DNA of 64,000 nt from Owenia fusiformis (taxonomy: Eukaryota > Annelida > Polychaeta > Sabellida > Oweniidae). Below the pieces are notes generated by a model, which saw nothing but the letters and a program-made list of their open reading frames with translations, was not told where the DNA came from and ran no database searches. Made by a program: the position numbers and the translations under genes. Within the stretch, counting starts at the first letter, position 1. Every line of letters starts with the position of its first letter. This document shows, one piece after another, positions 1 through 12,600 of this stretch. The stretch spans positions 18,304,813-18,368,812 of the forward strand of contig CAIIXF020000002.1 in the NCBI GenBank assembly GCA_903813345.2. Reading direction: 5' to 3'.

Positions 1-23
1 GTACATTTAAAATGTGATTTAAA

Positions 24-923
24 ATGAGCAAGACTATTGACTCTTGGTTTCTTCCAATAGATAAGACTCCCAAATCTACTTCTGATAAGAAAAGGCCAAG
101 AAATACCCCTGAGAACATTGACATTGAAAAACGCACAAAACCAAACACTCCAGTGAATTCAGATAGTATTGACTTTAGAACATCTCCCATTCCTAAATAT
201 AATATGTCTGAAATACCTGAAAATTCAAATGACTCTGAACCAGCATGGGTTAAAGCGTTACTTATCAAGATGGACAAAATGGCGACAAAAGATGACCTTA
301 ATGAACTTGCAACTAAAGCTGACATTAAAGCAATGAACTCTGTTATTGAGGATTTATCGAAGGCATTAACATTCGCCAGTGATGAAATTAATGATTTGAA
401 GGAAGAGAATCAGAAAATGAAACAACTCATCAATAAACAAAGCCAGGAGCTACTGTCTCAGAAAAATGACATTCAAACCCAAAAAGACGCAACGATCAAA
501 CTACAGCACATGCAGATGCGTGAGAACATGCTCTTCTTTGGAATTGCAGAAAAGAAAGATGAGACGCAAGAAGAAACCAAAGAAAAACTTTACACCTTTC
601 TCGAAAATGTGATGAAGATAAGTAATCCAAAGGAGACTGTTAAAGTGGACAGAGTACATAGAAACGGCCCAAAGAGAGATGATAAGCGAGAAAGGCCAAT
701 AATATGTCATCTGAATCCCTATGATGGAAAACAAGTTCTGTATAATCATGTGAGGAACCTAGCAAATACAAGATACAGAATGGATGAACAATATCCTCCA
801 GAGATCCAACAGCGGCGTAAAGCTTTATTACCAGTTTTGATGGAGAACAAGAAAAAAGGACATAGAGTTGTATTGAGATATGATAAACTGTACGTTAATG
901 GCCAGCTTTATCGTAGCGAATAG
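24..923 (+). CDS. LINE ORF1 protein (RNA-binding, L1 ORF1p-like)
   Basis: 299 codons from ATG to TAG. The N-terminal third is basic and rich in K, P, T and S. Residues about 100-160 are heptad-like and rich in K, E, Q and L, consistent with a trimerising coiled coil. A globular part from about residue 165 has the RRM-plus-C-terminal-domain layout of L1 ORF1p: RENMLFFGI near its start, the RVHR basic motif, RPIICHL, and a C-terminal stretch with RRKALLPVL. Such proteins coat the LINE RNA and chaperone nucleic acid during target-primed reverse transcription. The frame is intact. Assignment to the same element as ORF2 rests on order and strand. Confidence 0.85.
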   Translation: MSKTIDSWFLPIDKTPKSTSDKKRPRNTPENIDIEKRTKPNTPVNSDSIDFRTSPIPKYNMSEIPENSNDSEPAWVKALLIKMDKMATKDDLNELATKADIKAMNSVIEDLSKALTFASDEINDLKEENQKMKQLINKQSQELLSQKNDIQTQKDATIKLQHMQMRENMLFFGIAEKKDETQEETKEKLYTFLENVMKISNPKETVKVDRVHRNGPKRDDKRERPIICHLNPYDGKQVLYNHVRNLANTRYRMDEQYPPEIQQRRKALLPVLMENKKKGHRVVLRYDKLYVNGQLYRSE

Positions 924-2291
924 ACATCAACATGTAAAATCATGTGGACATAATATAGAACTAGAATAAATATTTCGTTTTTGGCAAATATAAACATTTA
1001 TATGGGCAATCAACCCTACATACTTCAATATTACATGTTACAGAACAAATACATGGACAGAAAAAGTCTGCTAATTGTAACATGTGCATATAGACAGTTA
1101 ATGAAGCGTTTAGAAGTCTAATCAATTTTGCAAAATTCTAGCTTTGAAAGACTATCACAATCACATTAACACTTAAAGACAATAATGCCAATTAATCAAG
1201 CAACAAATCATGAGTGAATGAATGATTCAATCGAAATGTTTGATATCTAAGAAAGGTAGTTAATAATCAAATGTGTGAAACTATGAAATCATTTTAATGC
1301 AAACAATATCGTTAACTATTAAAGGCACTTATTCAGTGCCCAGACTAGCTATTAACATGTAGACATATGTGCTCTTGGACCCATGTACTTTTATCTGTAA
1401 ATAGTGTCTGAACTAAACAATCAATTGAATAGTTTTAGAATTACATGTGTTTCCTTTAAACATGATCTTACTAAATGCATCCATCAATTGAGAATGTGTA
1501 TGGGAGAAACTTCGTGTCACTGATTAATGTTTTTTTGGGTGCTTAAGTGATAACTTGGAACACAATCAGGTAGGTACCGTTTTGTTTGAATTTAAAATTC
1601 AGAATATTTTTAAAAGGATTTTAGAACATTTTGAACATCTCTCAATTGCACGCACCATTTAATGTAAGTGTATGGATGCAAAACAGTCAAAATAACTCCA
1701 GAGCATTGGGCCTGTTGCGGTTACGGGTCAACGCGGTAGCCTGGCGTCTGGCCGTTTAATGGGGGGTGCTCTGGATTTGAAAGTAATATACTGCATCTAA
1801 AACACAAAGGTATATATTTCTCGTTATATTTCATAATCACGAAATCTAGAAAAAACGTATGATTTGACCACCAAATTAAAGTAGATAAACAATTATTAAG
1901 AACATGAGCCTGTTGGCGCCATTTATTTTATTGGTTTTAATTGCCAGCTCAAAATCAAAATCGCGCACGGCAATTAACAGGTATATTGTACCTTTACATC
2001 TGAACAGCGAGTGTATAGTTTAACTGAAATAAACTGACAAATCAAATAAATAGTTATGTTTGTTGTTTTAAGATGTATAAATGTGTGGTGTGTTGTATGT
2101 ATGTGTATGTGTGTGATGGTTGAGTATATTGTATATATGGTTGACTTTTGGCAAATCTTTACAATTGATACAATGCAAAATATAATTCTTACAACGATAA
2201 CAATGTATATTACACTACAGGTAAGTATGTACGCATATGTACTGACATTTTTTGTGAAATAAACATAAAAACATTTTGGTTTGTTTGTTAA
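924..2291 (+). other. Inter-ORF spacer of the LINE
   Basis: 1.37 kb without a convincing gene. It is AT-rich apart from a GC-richer island at about 1700-1775. A 68-codon ORF at 2056-2262 is of low complexity (many V, M, C, Y codons from TGTATG-like repeats) and is not supported. The stretch just before 2292 may act as an internal ribosome entry or leader for ORF2, but no motif shows this. Confidence 0.5.
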
Positions 2292-5200
2292 ATGGGAGTA
2301 AAATTTAAAGCTGTAACTCTAAATGTTAGAGGATTAAATAAATCTAGAAAAAGAATGAACACTTTTAGATGGTTAAATAATCAAAATATAGGTGTAGCCT
2401 TTTTACAAGAGACGTTTAGTCACACAAAAATAGAAAATCAATGGAGAAACGAGTGGAAAGGAATCTCAGTGTTTTCACATGGTACGTGTCATAGTAAAGG
2501 AGTAGCTATACTTATTTCAGAAAAAATTGATGCTAATATAATTGATAAGACAGTAGATAAAAATGGTCGGTATGTGATACTTAATGTTGAGATAGATGGC
2601 GACACATACTGTTTTGTAAATATATACGCCCCAAATGATAAAAACCAACAAATAGACTTTTTTCAAATTGTGAATCATTTATTGTTAAACAATGTAGATA
2701 CTAATTATTGTTTTTGCGCTGGTGATTTTAATTGTGCTCTTACAGAAAAAGACAAATATGGAGGAAAACCTATACAAGAAAAGGCCAAAGTAATAAATGA
2801 GATCTTAACGTTAAAAAATACAAATAATTTACAGGACATATGGCGATATCAGCATCCTCTAGAAAAAAGATACACCTGGCATAATGCTGACTGTAAAATT
2901 CAATGCAGGCTCGACTATTGGTTAATATCAACAGATTTAAAAGAACTGGTTAGCTCGGAAATAGGATTTGGGCCATCTCCTGATCATAATGCTGCATTTA
3001 TCACATTTCAATCAAAAAATTTTAAACGACGGGGACCTGGATTTTGGAAATATAATTCGCAATGGGATAATGATAAAGAATATAAAAAGCTAATTCAAGA
3101 AGAGATTACAAATTCTAAGGAAAAACACAGAGAGATTCAAGATTTGGGATTAAAATGGGATCTTATAAAAACAGATATTAGAGCAGTATGTCAAAAATAT
3201 AGTAAGACAAAATCAAAAGAATCCAGACTAGAAGAGGAAAGAGCACTGAAAGACTTAAATGAAGCTCAAGTTGCGCTTGACAAAAATAATAACACTGACA
3301 CACTTAACAAATATAATGCATGCAAACTTAAAGTAGAACTAATACAGGATAGAAAAACACAAAGTAGCATCATGAGATCCAAAGCAAGGTGGTGTGAGTA
3401 TGGTGAACGTTCAAGCAAATATTTTCTCAATTTAGAAAAACACAATTACTCAAATAAGGTAATAAATTCTATTTATGATAATCGTGGTATATTAATTAAT
3501 GACCCTGAACAAGTATTAAAAACAGAAAAAGAATTTTACAAAGATTTATACAGTAAAAAGAACAATGATCCTGATGGTGAATATTCTAATATATTTCTAC
3601 AAAATGAAATTCCAACAATCAATAATACAGACAAGGAAATTTGCGATAAGAGAATTACATGGGAGGAATGCTTTAAATCATTAAAAACTTTCAAAAAGAA
3701 CAAAACTCCTGGCACAGATGGGCTTACAGCTGAATTCTATTGCACATTTTGGGAAGATATTAAAATAGAAATGACTGACAGTTTTAACTATTCACTTATT
3801 AAAGGAGAACTCTCCATATCTCAAAATAGAGGCATCATATCTCTTATTCCAAAAAAAGGTAAAAATAGGCAACATCTAACAAATTGGCGACCACTAACTC
3901 TGTTAAACGTGGACTATAAAATATTTACTAAAACTATAAGTGAGCGTTTCAGAGATATTTTACCGAAATTAATACATAATGATCAAGTTGGGTATGTGAA
4001 AAATAGATATATAGGACAAAGTATTAGACTTATATATGATATGCTAGACTACACAAAAACGAACAACATTCAAGGTCTTCTTCTTTTAATTGACTATAAG
4101 AAAGCATTTGATAGTATTGACTGGAAGTTTATGATAAACACATTAGAAAAATTTAATTTTGGGGAAACAGTCATAAATTATGTCAGAGCTATATATGCAA
4201 AACCACAGAGTTGTGTTATAAATAATGGCTTCACATCTGAATGGTTCCAATTGGAAAGGGGAGTTCGCCAAGGCGACCCACTCTCTGGTGTAATTTTTAT
4301 ACTAGTTGCCGAATTATTAAGTATTGCTATAAGAGCCGATCAGAGCATAAAAGGAATTCCAATTAAAGATGAATGTGAAGTCAAACTTTGTCAGTATGCT
4401 GATGACACTACCATATTTTTGAATGATCAGGAGTCAACAAATAATGCTTTAAATTTAGTTGAAAAATTTGGAAAATGTTCTGGTCTAGAAATTAACAAAG
4501 AAAAGACTGAAGTAATGTGGATAGGAAGGGATCGGGAAAAACAGCAAGATATAAATGGAATCAAATCAAAAACTAGTGTAAAAGCTCTAGGAATAACATT
4601 TACCTATGATGCAGATGATAGATCAAAATTGAACATCGCAAAGAAAATTGAAGAAATGAAAAATAAAATAAGATTATGGAACTTGAGAAATTTAACAATA
4701 ATAGGCAGAATTCAAATTATCAAATCTTTAGGTATTTCTCAGTTAACATATGTAAGCTCAGTTATGCATATACCACCCCCGATTTTACAAGAAATAAATA
4801 AAACAATTTTTGAATTTGTTTGGAAAAAGAAACCACCAAAAGTAAAGAGAAAATCAATTATTGCTGAAATTGAACAAGGCGGATTAAAAATGAAAGATTA
4901 TATCATAATGGATAGATCCCTAAAATGCACTTGGATAAAACGATTGATAGACAAAGAACAATCATCCTGGAAAGAAATTCCAAATTTATTCATTAAACAA
5001 CATGGTGGAATTGAGTTCCTCACTAAGTGTAACTACCATATAAAGTATTTTCAAAACTATAACGAAATTCCTAAATTTTATTTGACAATGCTAGAAACAT
5101 GGGCAGAAGTAACTCATCATGATGTTAATAATTGGGATGATGTTGAAAATGAAATCATATGGAATAATAAAAATATTTTAGTCAATAATAAAATGCTGTA

Positions 5201-6007
5201 CTTCAAGAAATGGCATCAAGCAGGTATTGTTAAAATTCATGATATCTTAGACAGAAATGACAACTTCTTATCTAAGACAGAACTGGAACAAAAATTTAGC
5301 ATTCATATATAGACTTTTTGAAATATGCGAGTATACTTAGCGCTATTCCCAAAACATGGAAAAATCTTAAAAATAACAAATTGAAAAACAAATGCACAAT
5401 TAAAACATTACTGCTTCCCAGTCAATTGACATGTAAAACAATATATAACAAAATCCTTGAAAAAGAGGTAGAAAAACCTACATCTTTGAGAAAATGGATT
5501 CAAGAAAATGATGTAAAGGAAACAGAAATGAAACACTATTATACGCTTGCCAAAAAGGTAACATATGAAACAAAAATTTGGAGTTTCCAGTACAAAATAT
5601 TGACAAATACATTAATATGCAACAATAAGTTAAAAATGATGAACATTACACAGACAGACAAATGCCCATGGTGTGATGAAACCCATACCATGAAGCACAT
5701 GCTCGTGAACTGTAGAATAACAAAAGATATATGGAAACAATTTATTGAATGGTGGAAACAAAAAGTAAATAAAGAATCAAAGGTTACTGAAAATAATATT
5801 TTATTAGGTATCATCCGGAACGAAGAGAAAGTCAATGAGCTTAACTTATGTATACTGATTGTGAAATATATTTTATACAAATCATTTTTAGAAAGTGAAA
5901 TACCTTACTTTTTCAAATTTATCAATTATCTAAGAGTGTATCTAGACAGCATTAAGCACCTAGATCAAAGGGGTATTGATGTAAATGCACTATATAGACT
6001 TTTATAA
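2292..6007 (+). CDS. LINE ORF2: AP endonuclease plus reverse transcriptase, with one frameshift
   Basis: Starts at ATG 2292. Endonuclease landmarks are LNVRGLN, FLQETF, VNIYAPND, AGDFNCAL, RLDYWLIS and PDHN. RT landmarks are TPGTDGLTAEFY, NWRPLTLLN, DYKKAFDSIDW near residue 600, GVRQGDPLSG near 657 and the catalytic YADD near 701. The first frame stops at 5312; the C-terminal part continues in another frame from about 5312 to 6007 and contains a CxxC...H...C knuckle (CPWC at 5663, then H and C) typical of L1-type ORF2. The break falls in a short TA run at about 5304-5311 and looks like a two-base slip. Without it the protein would be about 1,235 residues. As read, the copy is probably not autonomous. 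Confidence 0.93.
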
Positions 6008-6271
6008 ATAAAAATAAATAAAACACCACATTTTCTGTTTCGTTTGATAAAAACAAATGGAAAAGATATACCAATGTAAAAGTCAACGTGTGAGTGGGAG
6101 AATGCATGAATGAATGAATTTGAATGGGTATGAATGAAGTTCAAGTTGTAAGATCATGTAAAATTATATCTATTTAAACATATAGTACATATTTCTACAT
6201 ATAAAACTTTTGTGAAATTACATTTGTATTCTTTTATATATTGTACTTGAAATGTATTAAATGAGAACTTG

Positions 6272-6272
6272 A

Positions 6273-6317
<45 letters not shown>
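6272..6317 (+). promoter_or_regulatory. LINE polyadenylation signal and poly(A) tail
   Basis: AATAAA at 6272-6277 runs directly into an uninterrupted A stretch ending at 6317. This marks the 3' end of the LINE RNA and its insertion boundary. Confidence 0.9.
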
Positions 6318-6319
<2 letters not shown>

Positions 6320-6392
6320 ATAGTCTATTGTTCAAATGCTGGCAAGATCACTGTATCTACGTTTTTAAATCATTAAGTTTTTTAAACTAATC

Positions 6393-6596
6393 CGGTGATC
6401 TCCAAATGATTTTTTCCCAAGTGGGTGTAAAATTCTCATTTTCACAATTCAGACAAAATAGGTCAAAATATGCCTATTTTTCATGATTTTTCTCATTTTC
6501 AAGTGAGTGCAAATGGATTCTCAGGTGGGTGCAAGTCAAATATCAAATTGCAGCTGGGTGCTGCCCTTACTTGCTTTAATGCAAGGGGGATCACTG
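6393..6596. mobile_element. Small inverted-repeat element, CAGTGATCTCC family, copy 1
   Basis: Begins CGGTGATCTCC and ends GGGGATCACTG, an imperfect terminal inverted repeat. The inside carries 'aagtgggtg', 'gtcaaaatatgcctatttt' and 'tcaggtgggtgc'. Related copies occur at 46843-47037 and about 52937-53157, so this is a dispersed non-autonomous family. It sits 27 bases from an HMMR exon boundary. Confidence 0.65.
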
Positions 6597-6623
6597 TAAT
6601 GAATCATTTGAAATAAATCTTAC

Positions 6624-9600
6624 TTGAGTAATTCTTCCATTTCCTCCTCTCTTTGCTTAAGGAGATCACTGACGGCAAACAATTCTCCTTTCAAATGCCT
6701 AAAACAAAAGAAAAGCAATAGAAAGACAGGAAAATCTACAGCAATGTTACAGACTCATGTATTATAAAACCTGGACAAAACTGATAAAAAATTTTACATT
6801 TTGAAAGCAGTTGGCTATTTGGGAAATTCCTTCACAGCTGAGGTAAGCTAAATGAAATTCTCCCCTATCTCCACAACTTATACAGTAAAACATGTCTAAG
6901 TGGAACACCTTTGGTACCTCTAAAAAGTTTTCTACTTGTGAGGTGTTCCACTTCTAGGTGGTTTTTTTTTGTTTTTTTTTAATTTATTTCTATCATTCAT
7001 TAGCATACAAATCAATATTTCAAAATGAAATATTTCAAAAACTTTAAATACATTTTCTCAATCAACAATGTTTCTAACATATTTTTCATATTCAAACATT
7101 ACAGATATATTTTTTCTCTCATTCTTTGAAAACTTAAAGTCATGTATAGTTTTCTTTATTACAAGTGACTTGTATAATAAATTTTTATCTAATATTCCCA
7201 TCCCTATTTTTTCATAATCATTCAAAGCTACATCTTTCCAAATATTTTTAATTGCATTACAATGTATAAAAAAGTGTTCAATATTATCAACTTCGTTACA
7301 TAGTTTACATAAATCAGATTGTTCTATGTTATATTTTTTTAATAAACCACCATGTGGATATATTTTTTTATTTTATTTTAATATTTCATATATATAATTA
7401 ATATATGTATAAATTTTATTATACAAAAATATGTGTAACACAAAACTTCATCTTCAAATATTTTCAGCTCACACACTTTTTTTTTTTTTTTTTTATTTAT
7501 TCAATACACTTATTCGATCCATTTACTACATTCAATATAACATTTCAATACATTCAATACAACAAATCAATATATCTGCGAAATCCCAAAAAAACACTGT
7601 TACCCACCATGTACATAATACTATTATAGTTTAAAATCTAAATACATTTTCTTAATTAAAAATTTCTACACATCTTTTTAACCATATTTTCCGTTTAATA
7701 ATAAAAATTTCACTATTAATCTCTATCATGTTTTCTAATGAGCTATCTTCTCTAAAGTAAAAAAGCATTTTATCTCTTTCAATTAAATTAGTACTTTCTA
7801 AATTTTCCCATTCATTTTTGAATTTACATTCTAAAAAAAGGTGTTCTTGTGATTCCTCAACATTTTTACAAACTTTACACATTCCATCAGATAATTTTTG
7901 TTTTTTCAATCTTCTTTCTATTTCTATTGCACCATTTATTACTTTATATATGAATTCCTTTACTTTATGATTTACATTTGTCTTAAAAAGTATACATTAA
8001 CTTAAATGGGATCTCACCATATTGATTTTCCAATGGGCTTCTGATTTATTTGTCACCCCTCTTCTACTAACAATTTTCTTTCTTATATTACATGTTTTTA
8101 TTTTCTCTATACTTTCCCCTAAAATATATAAAATATTCCATGGTATTTTCCACTTCTAGGTGTTGACACATGTTTCGCTGTTTTCACAAAGTTAGAAAAT
8201 CTCTTTTTTGAATGCAATCAACACATACATGTTCACATAAGGTGACTCAGTGATTTTTGAGTTCAAATACTTTTACATGTGAATAACTGCTATGGCATTA
8301 TTTTTGCTTCTTTATTCATTAAATTCAAACATATTCAATATATGAAACATTCATATTCGCTAAATCATTTTTCCATTCGGTAAAAACGTTTATATGTTTG
8401 TTACAGCAAATTAAGTTTTCAAAATAGCCAATTACTTAATACTATGTGCATTAAATTACATATTTCATTCGTTAAATGATATTTTTTGCGTAAATTGTTA
8501 TGGTATTCCTTAAGAGTATCACATTATATGCACAATATTGAATTTCTATTTGAACCCTACCGAAATAAGTTTGCCTATATTTACCAAATGGTTTATTTTT
8601 CTATGACATAGTTAATGCATTTTATCGAAAGCTAATTTGCTATTTACCGAAAGCTAATTTGATATTTACCGAATGCAATAAAGTAATATTCGATAACTTG
8701 CGTTGTTGTTCGATATTTTGTCACGTGACTTCGAGATTTGCAAAATGGCCGCGCAGCTATTATACATCGTACAAATATATCACGTGACTGAAAGTCTCGT
8801 AAATTATCGAAAAATAACGAAATTTATCGAATGTGGCATTCGGTATTTACCGAATATAAATAATTTAAATACCGAATGTACAAATAATTAATTTAATTAT
8901 ACGTGCATTAAGGAAAACAAATTGATTCGCTGCATCACACAAATACATGTATACATATCAAATGTGAATGTCAATACAAAGAACAAGTGAAACTATTTAG
9001 CGAATATAAATTGTATAGATTATTACATTTGATAAAATAAAAAAACATTCGATAGATTGGGTAAAGGTTTGGTAAATTGTTTCTTTTATTTGGTATTTAT
9101 GGAATATTAATGTACCGAATAAAGAAGCAGTTTAAACACCATAAACTGCACATCAATTGTATTGACATTTAATAGATAACAATTGATTTACAGTACTTAT
9201 CAACTTTAGAACATGACAAGTGATATACCACATGAACAAGCAGACAGTTGAGAGATCAAGTAGCTACTCTTTAAATATAACTCATCATTTTGACCTCTTA
9301 TAGACATGTTTAAGATAATACTATAATACATTCACCCAGCTAGTGAACTACCAGGTACCTTATAAAACGGAGCATACAACGAGGTAATTTATTATTTATT
9401 TATTTAAACTGACATAATTTTAACAATGTGTATTAGTATTTTGATACTTATGTCTCTATTAGATAAACATTGACTAAATAAATTGTTGGCAGCGGTTAAA
9501 GGTGCAACAATCATAGATCAGTGTCAAAATATATTTAAGTTTGGATATTTAATCAAGATTTACATCTATTTTTATTATCTATTAACTAAGAAACCCCCCC

Positions 9601-12600
9601 CCCCCCCGATAAACATTATTTCAGCTGATCTCTTTACTTGAAACATTATGGATCTTAAAAATATATAAGTGGATTTCCCCTTTTTGAAGCTTTGAAATGA
9701 ATTTCAACTTCTTAATGCTGAAATTGATAGGTTATCCATACATACTTTATGGATTGTTTCTTGAATACTGACCTATGGGATCCATAATATAAACTTTCTG
9801 TGCAATTAATGACAGCTTAAGAGATAATCCGTCCGACTTTACTTTCATTCTATAGCCCCTTATTGAAGATGACATATTGGCCAAACAAACGCATTTGTCT
9901 TTGTGGTCAAATAATTATTTGAACTTAAGTAAGAGCTTTCTAAAAAAGCTTGCAATAATGTACCTGCCCCTTTATTTAACTTAATGGTAAATGTTACATA
10001 GGCAATAATTCTTTCTAGCTACAAGTATGGAATACATAGAGGTGACTGGAGCTGATGTGGAGCCTATAAAGGAACCATTAGAAAAAAGCTATATCCACGT
10101 TGCATCTAACCATGCAATTACATCTGACACCATGTATGACTTGATGCGCAATTTGAAGGACAGCGAACAAGAGGCATTTGTATTCATGAATCCTGACGCA
10201 TCTCGCAAGAGCAGCATCACATTTAAAAGATGGGTGGCTATGTCGGAGAACTTCGCTGTATCAATGGCAGAATTGGGCGTGAACCCTCGTGATAAAGTTG
10301 GTGTGATCATACCCAACTGTGAAGAAGTCGTGATCACTGTTGGAGGGTTAATACATTGTGGTGCGCTACCAGTATTCCTGACATACGACCTTAAAAGCGG
10401 GAAAGACATAGAGGTTAAAATCAAGGACACTGAAATCAAGGTGATCATATTACACATTGGCGATGAAGCTCAAAGAGATCTTGTGCTGAAACTATTCGGG
10501 AAAGTATTAAACGATGAATGTGATGATGCGATGCCTTCCCTGCAACACATAATTCTGATCACGGATGATGTTCTAAAGGGTGCTATCGATTTCAACGATT
10601 TACTGAAGGAGACATCTGTTGAGAAGAAATCAGGAATACTATTGAGAAATGCCAATATCTCTATGGATGATGCTGTGTGGATTGGCCTTACTTCAGGAAG
10701 CACGGGAAAGCCTAAGTACTGCCCAATGCCCAATAGAGTCATTATTCACATGGCTCGTTGCTTCGGTCTCAGGACAGCTCATTCCAAAGGCACCATTATG
10801 TTCAATGATCGTCCAATGTCCTGGGCAGGGGGTGCAGTATCATTTACATTTGCCTTAGCAAATGAATACACAATAGTAACAATCGATGTGAAACAAACAG
10901 TGAAGAATTCTGGGCCAGAGACCATCTTACAGCTTATCCGGGATGAGAAAGTAAACATTGCTCTTTTAATGCCGTATCTAATGTATGATTGTTATAAACA
11001 TGGAAACTGAAGAGCGCAAGAAATATAGCATTTCCTCATTAAAGGTCATACTCACAGGAGGCCAGAGAATAGATCCAGTTCTCATCGAGAGTGTCAAAAC
11101 AATATTGGGTGTTGGGGTGACTATTGGCTATGGTATGTATGTGTGTGATATTCCAACCAAATAGTAAACTTCTTGAAATGGGTTAAAGCGCTGTCAATTA
11201 AGTAAAATCTTTATCTTAAGCGAACAAAAGTCCGTTCATGCATAACATACACTATATATCTATTCAATAAATCTCATAATGTTGTATTTTTTAGGTATGA
11301 CAGAAGGTGGAGGGATTACCTGTATGTTTCCCCATGCTGACTTCACCAAGCAGCATGTAACTGTTGGATACGGGGTTGCCCATGTTGAGATCAGCATAAG
11401 AGATAAAGATAACAAGATTGTACCCATTGATACCCAGGGGGAAATATGCACCAGGGGACCAAATATATTCCATGGCTACTTTAACGATGAGGAGAAAACA
11501 AGAGAAGTGATCGATCAATATGGTTGGCTCCACACAGGGGACATTGGCACTCTAACCAAATATGGTTATGTCACAATCGTGGGCCGCCTTAAGGAATTCA
11601 TCAAACGGGGTACCGTTATTGTTCAACCAAGTAAGATAGAAAATATACTCGTTGAGCACCCGAGCATCCATCAAGTCCAAGTAGTTGGTGTTCCTGACCC
11701 TCGACTTTTTGAGGAACTCTGCGCATGTATCAAGGTCAAAGATGGACAGATGCTAACTGAGGCGGAAATCAAAGAATGGTGTGCTGAAGTGTTTGGAGAC
11801 TTCACAGCGGATGGTCTGAACAGTGCACCGAGGTATTTCCTCATGTTAGATGAGATACCTACACTTATGAATGGAAAGATTGATCGTAATGGCTTGAAGA
11901 AACTTGCAACAGAAAAATTTGGACAATAAATCAAAAAGATACTAAATGACATTTATCTAGATCATTTCTGAAAGAAAAATAGGTCAAAGTAGGGTCGAAA
12001 TGTTCTTTTGATGTATAACATTACATCACAACTAGGACGGATTTTAAAAGGGGAATACTGCAAGGATAATATCAATATTTTTCAAGGAATACATAGAGGT
12101 TATTTACTGGGAGGGATTCAATATGGGTTTTATTCCAAGGAACCCATATTGAAACCAACCAGTAAATAAGCTTTTTATCCCATGATATCCAGAACTCTCT
12201 CCATAAAATCATAAGTTCAATATCCGTATCTGATTTTTATATGAAACAAAACCAGGCTATATTATTTAGTCTACAAAATATGACTTAACTTAATGACATT
12301 TTAAAACATAAAAAATTATCATATAACATTAACTTAAAACATCAAAACCAAAATATCAACAATATGGTGTACAAGTTCATCAGGGCGTTCACTTATTGCT
12401 CAAATTTCTATGACGCTGACTGTGTCAGAGCATGACGATGAAGGTACAACTCGCCTTCTATTTGTATAATAAGCTTTTATAGCTTCATTCTCCTTACCCC
12501 CCTATCACACCAAACTAGTTCTTACCCGTTCTTGCCAGTCCTACGAAAATGTCGTAAAACGGGCTCAATCTGGCTGTGGTCGGGATATATGTCTAAAATA

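Larger units (their letters stand above)
1..6317 (+). mobile_element. L1/Tx1-like non-LTR retrotransposon (LINE), 5' end outside the window
   Basis: A two-ORF LINE on the plus strand. ORF1 (24-923) is followed by a 1.37-kb spacer, an endonuclease/reverse-transcriptase ORF2 (2292-6007, one frameshift), a short 3' UTR with AATAAA at 6272 and a poly(A) run of about 43 A to 6317. The homopolymeric tail and nearly intact ORFs suggest a young copy. It lies antisense to HMMR, downstream of the last HMMR exon visible here and therefore probably in an HMMR intron. The 5' end, and so the left target-site copy, is not in the window. The spacer is long for this group and could hide an older insertion. 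Confidence 0.93.

Noticed and set aside
7405-7634. Plus-strand ORFs rich in F, I and Y
   Set aside because: They read through the reversed 3' UTR and poly(T) of minus-strand LINE fragments.
11279-11294. Separate short gene starting at 11279 for the second half of the acyl-CoA synthetase
   Set aside because: Those bases are intron ending in ttttttag; the coding part starts at 11295 and completes a codon split across the intron.
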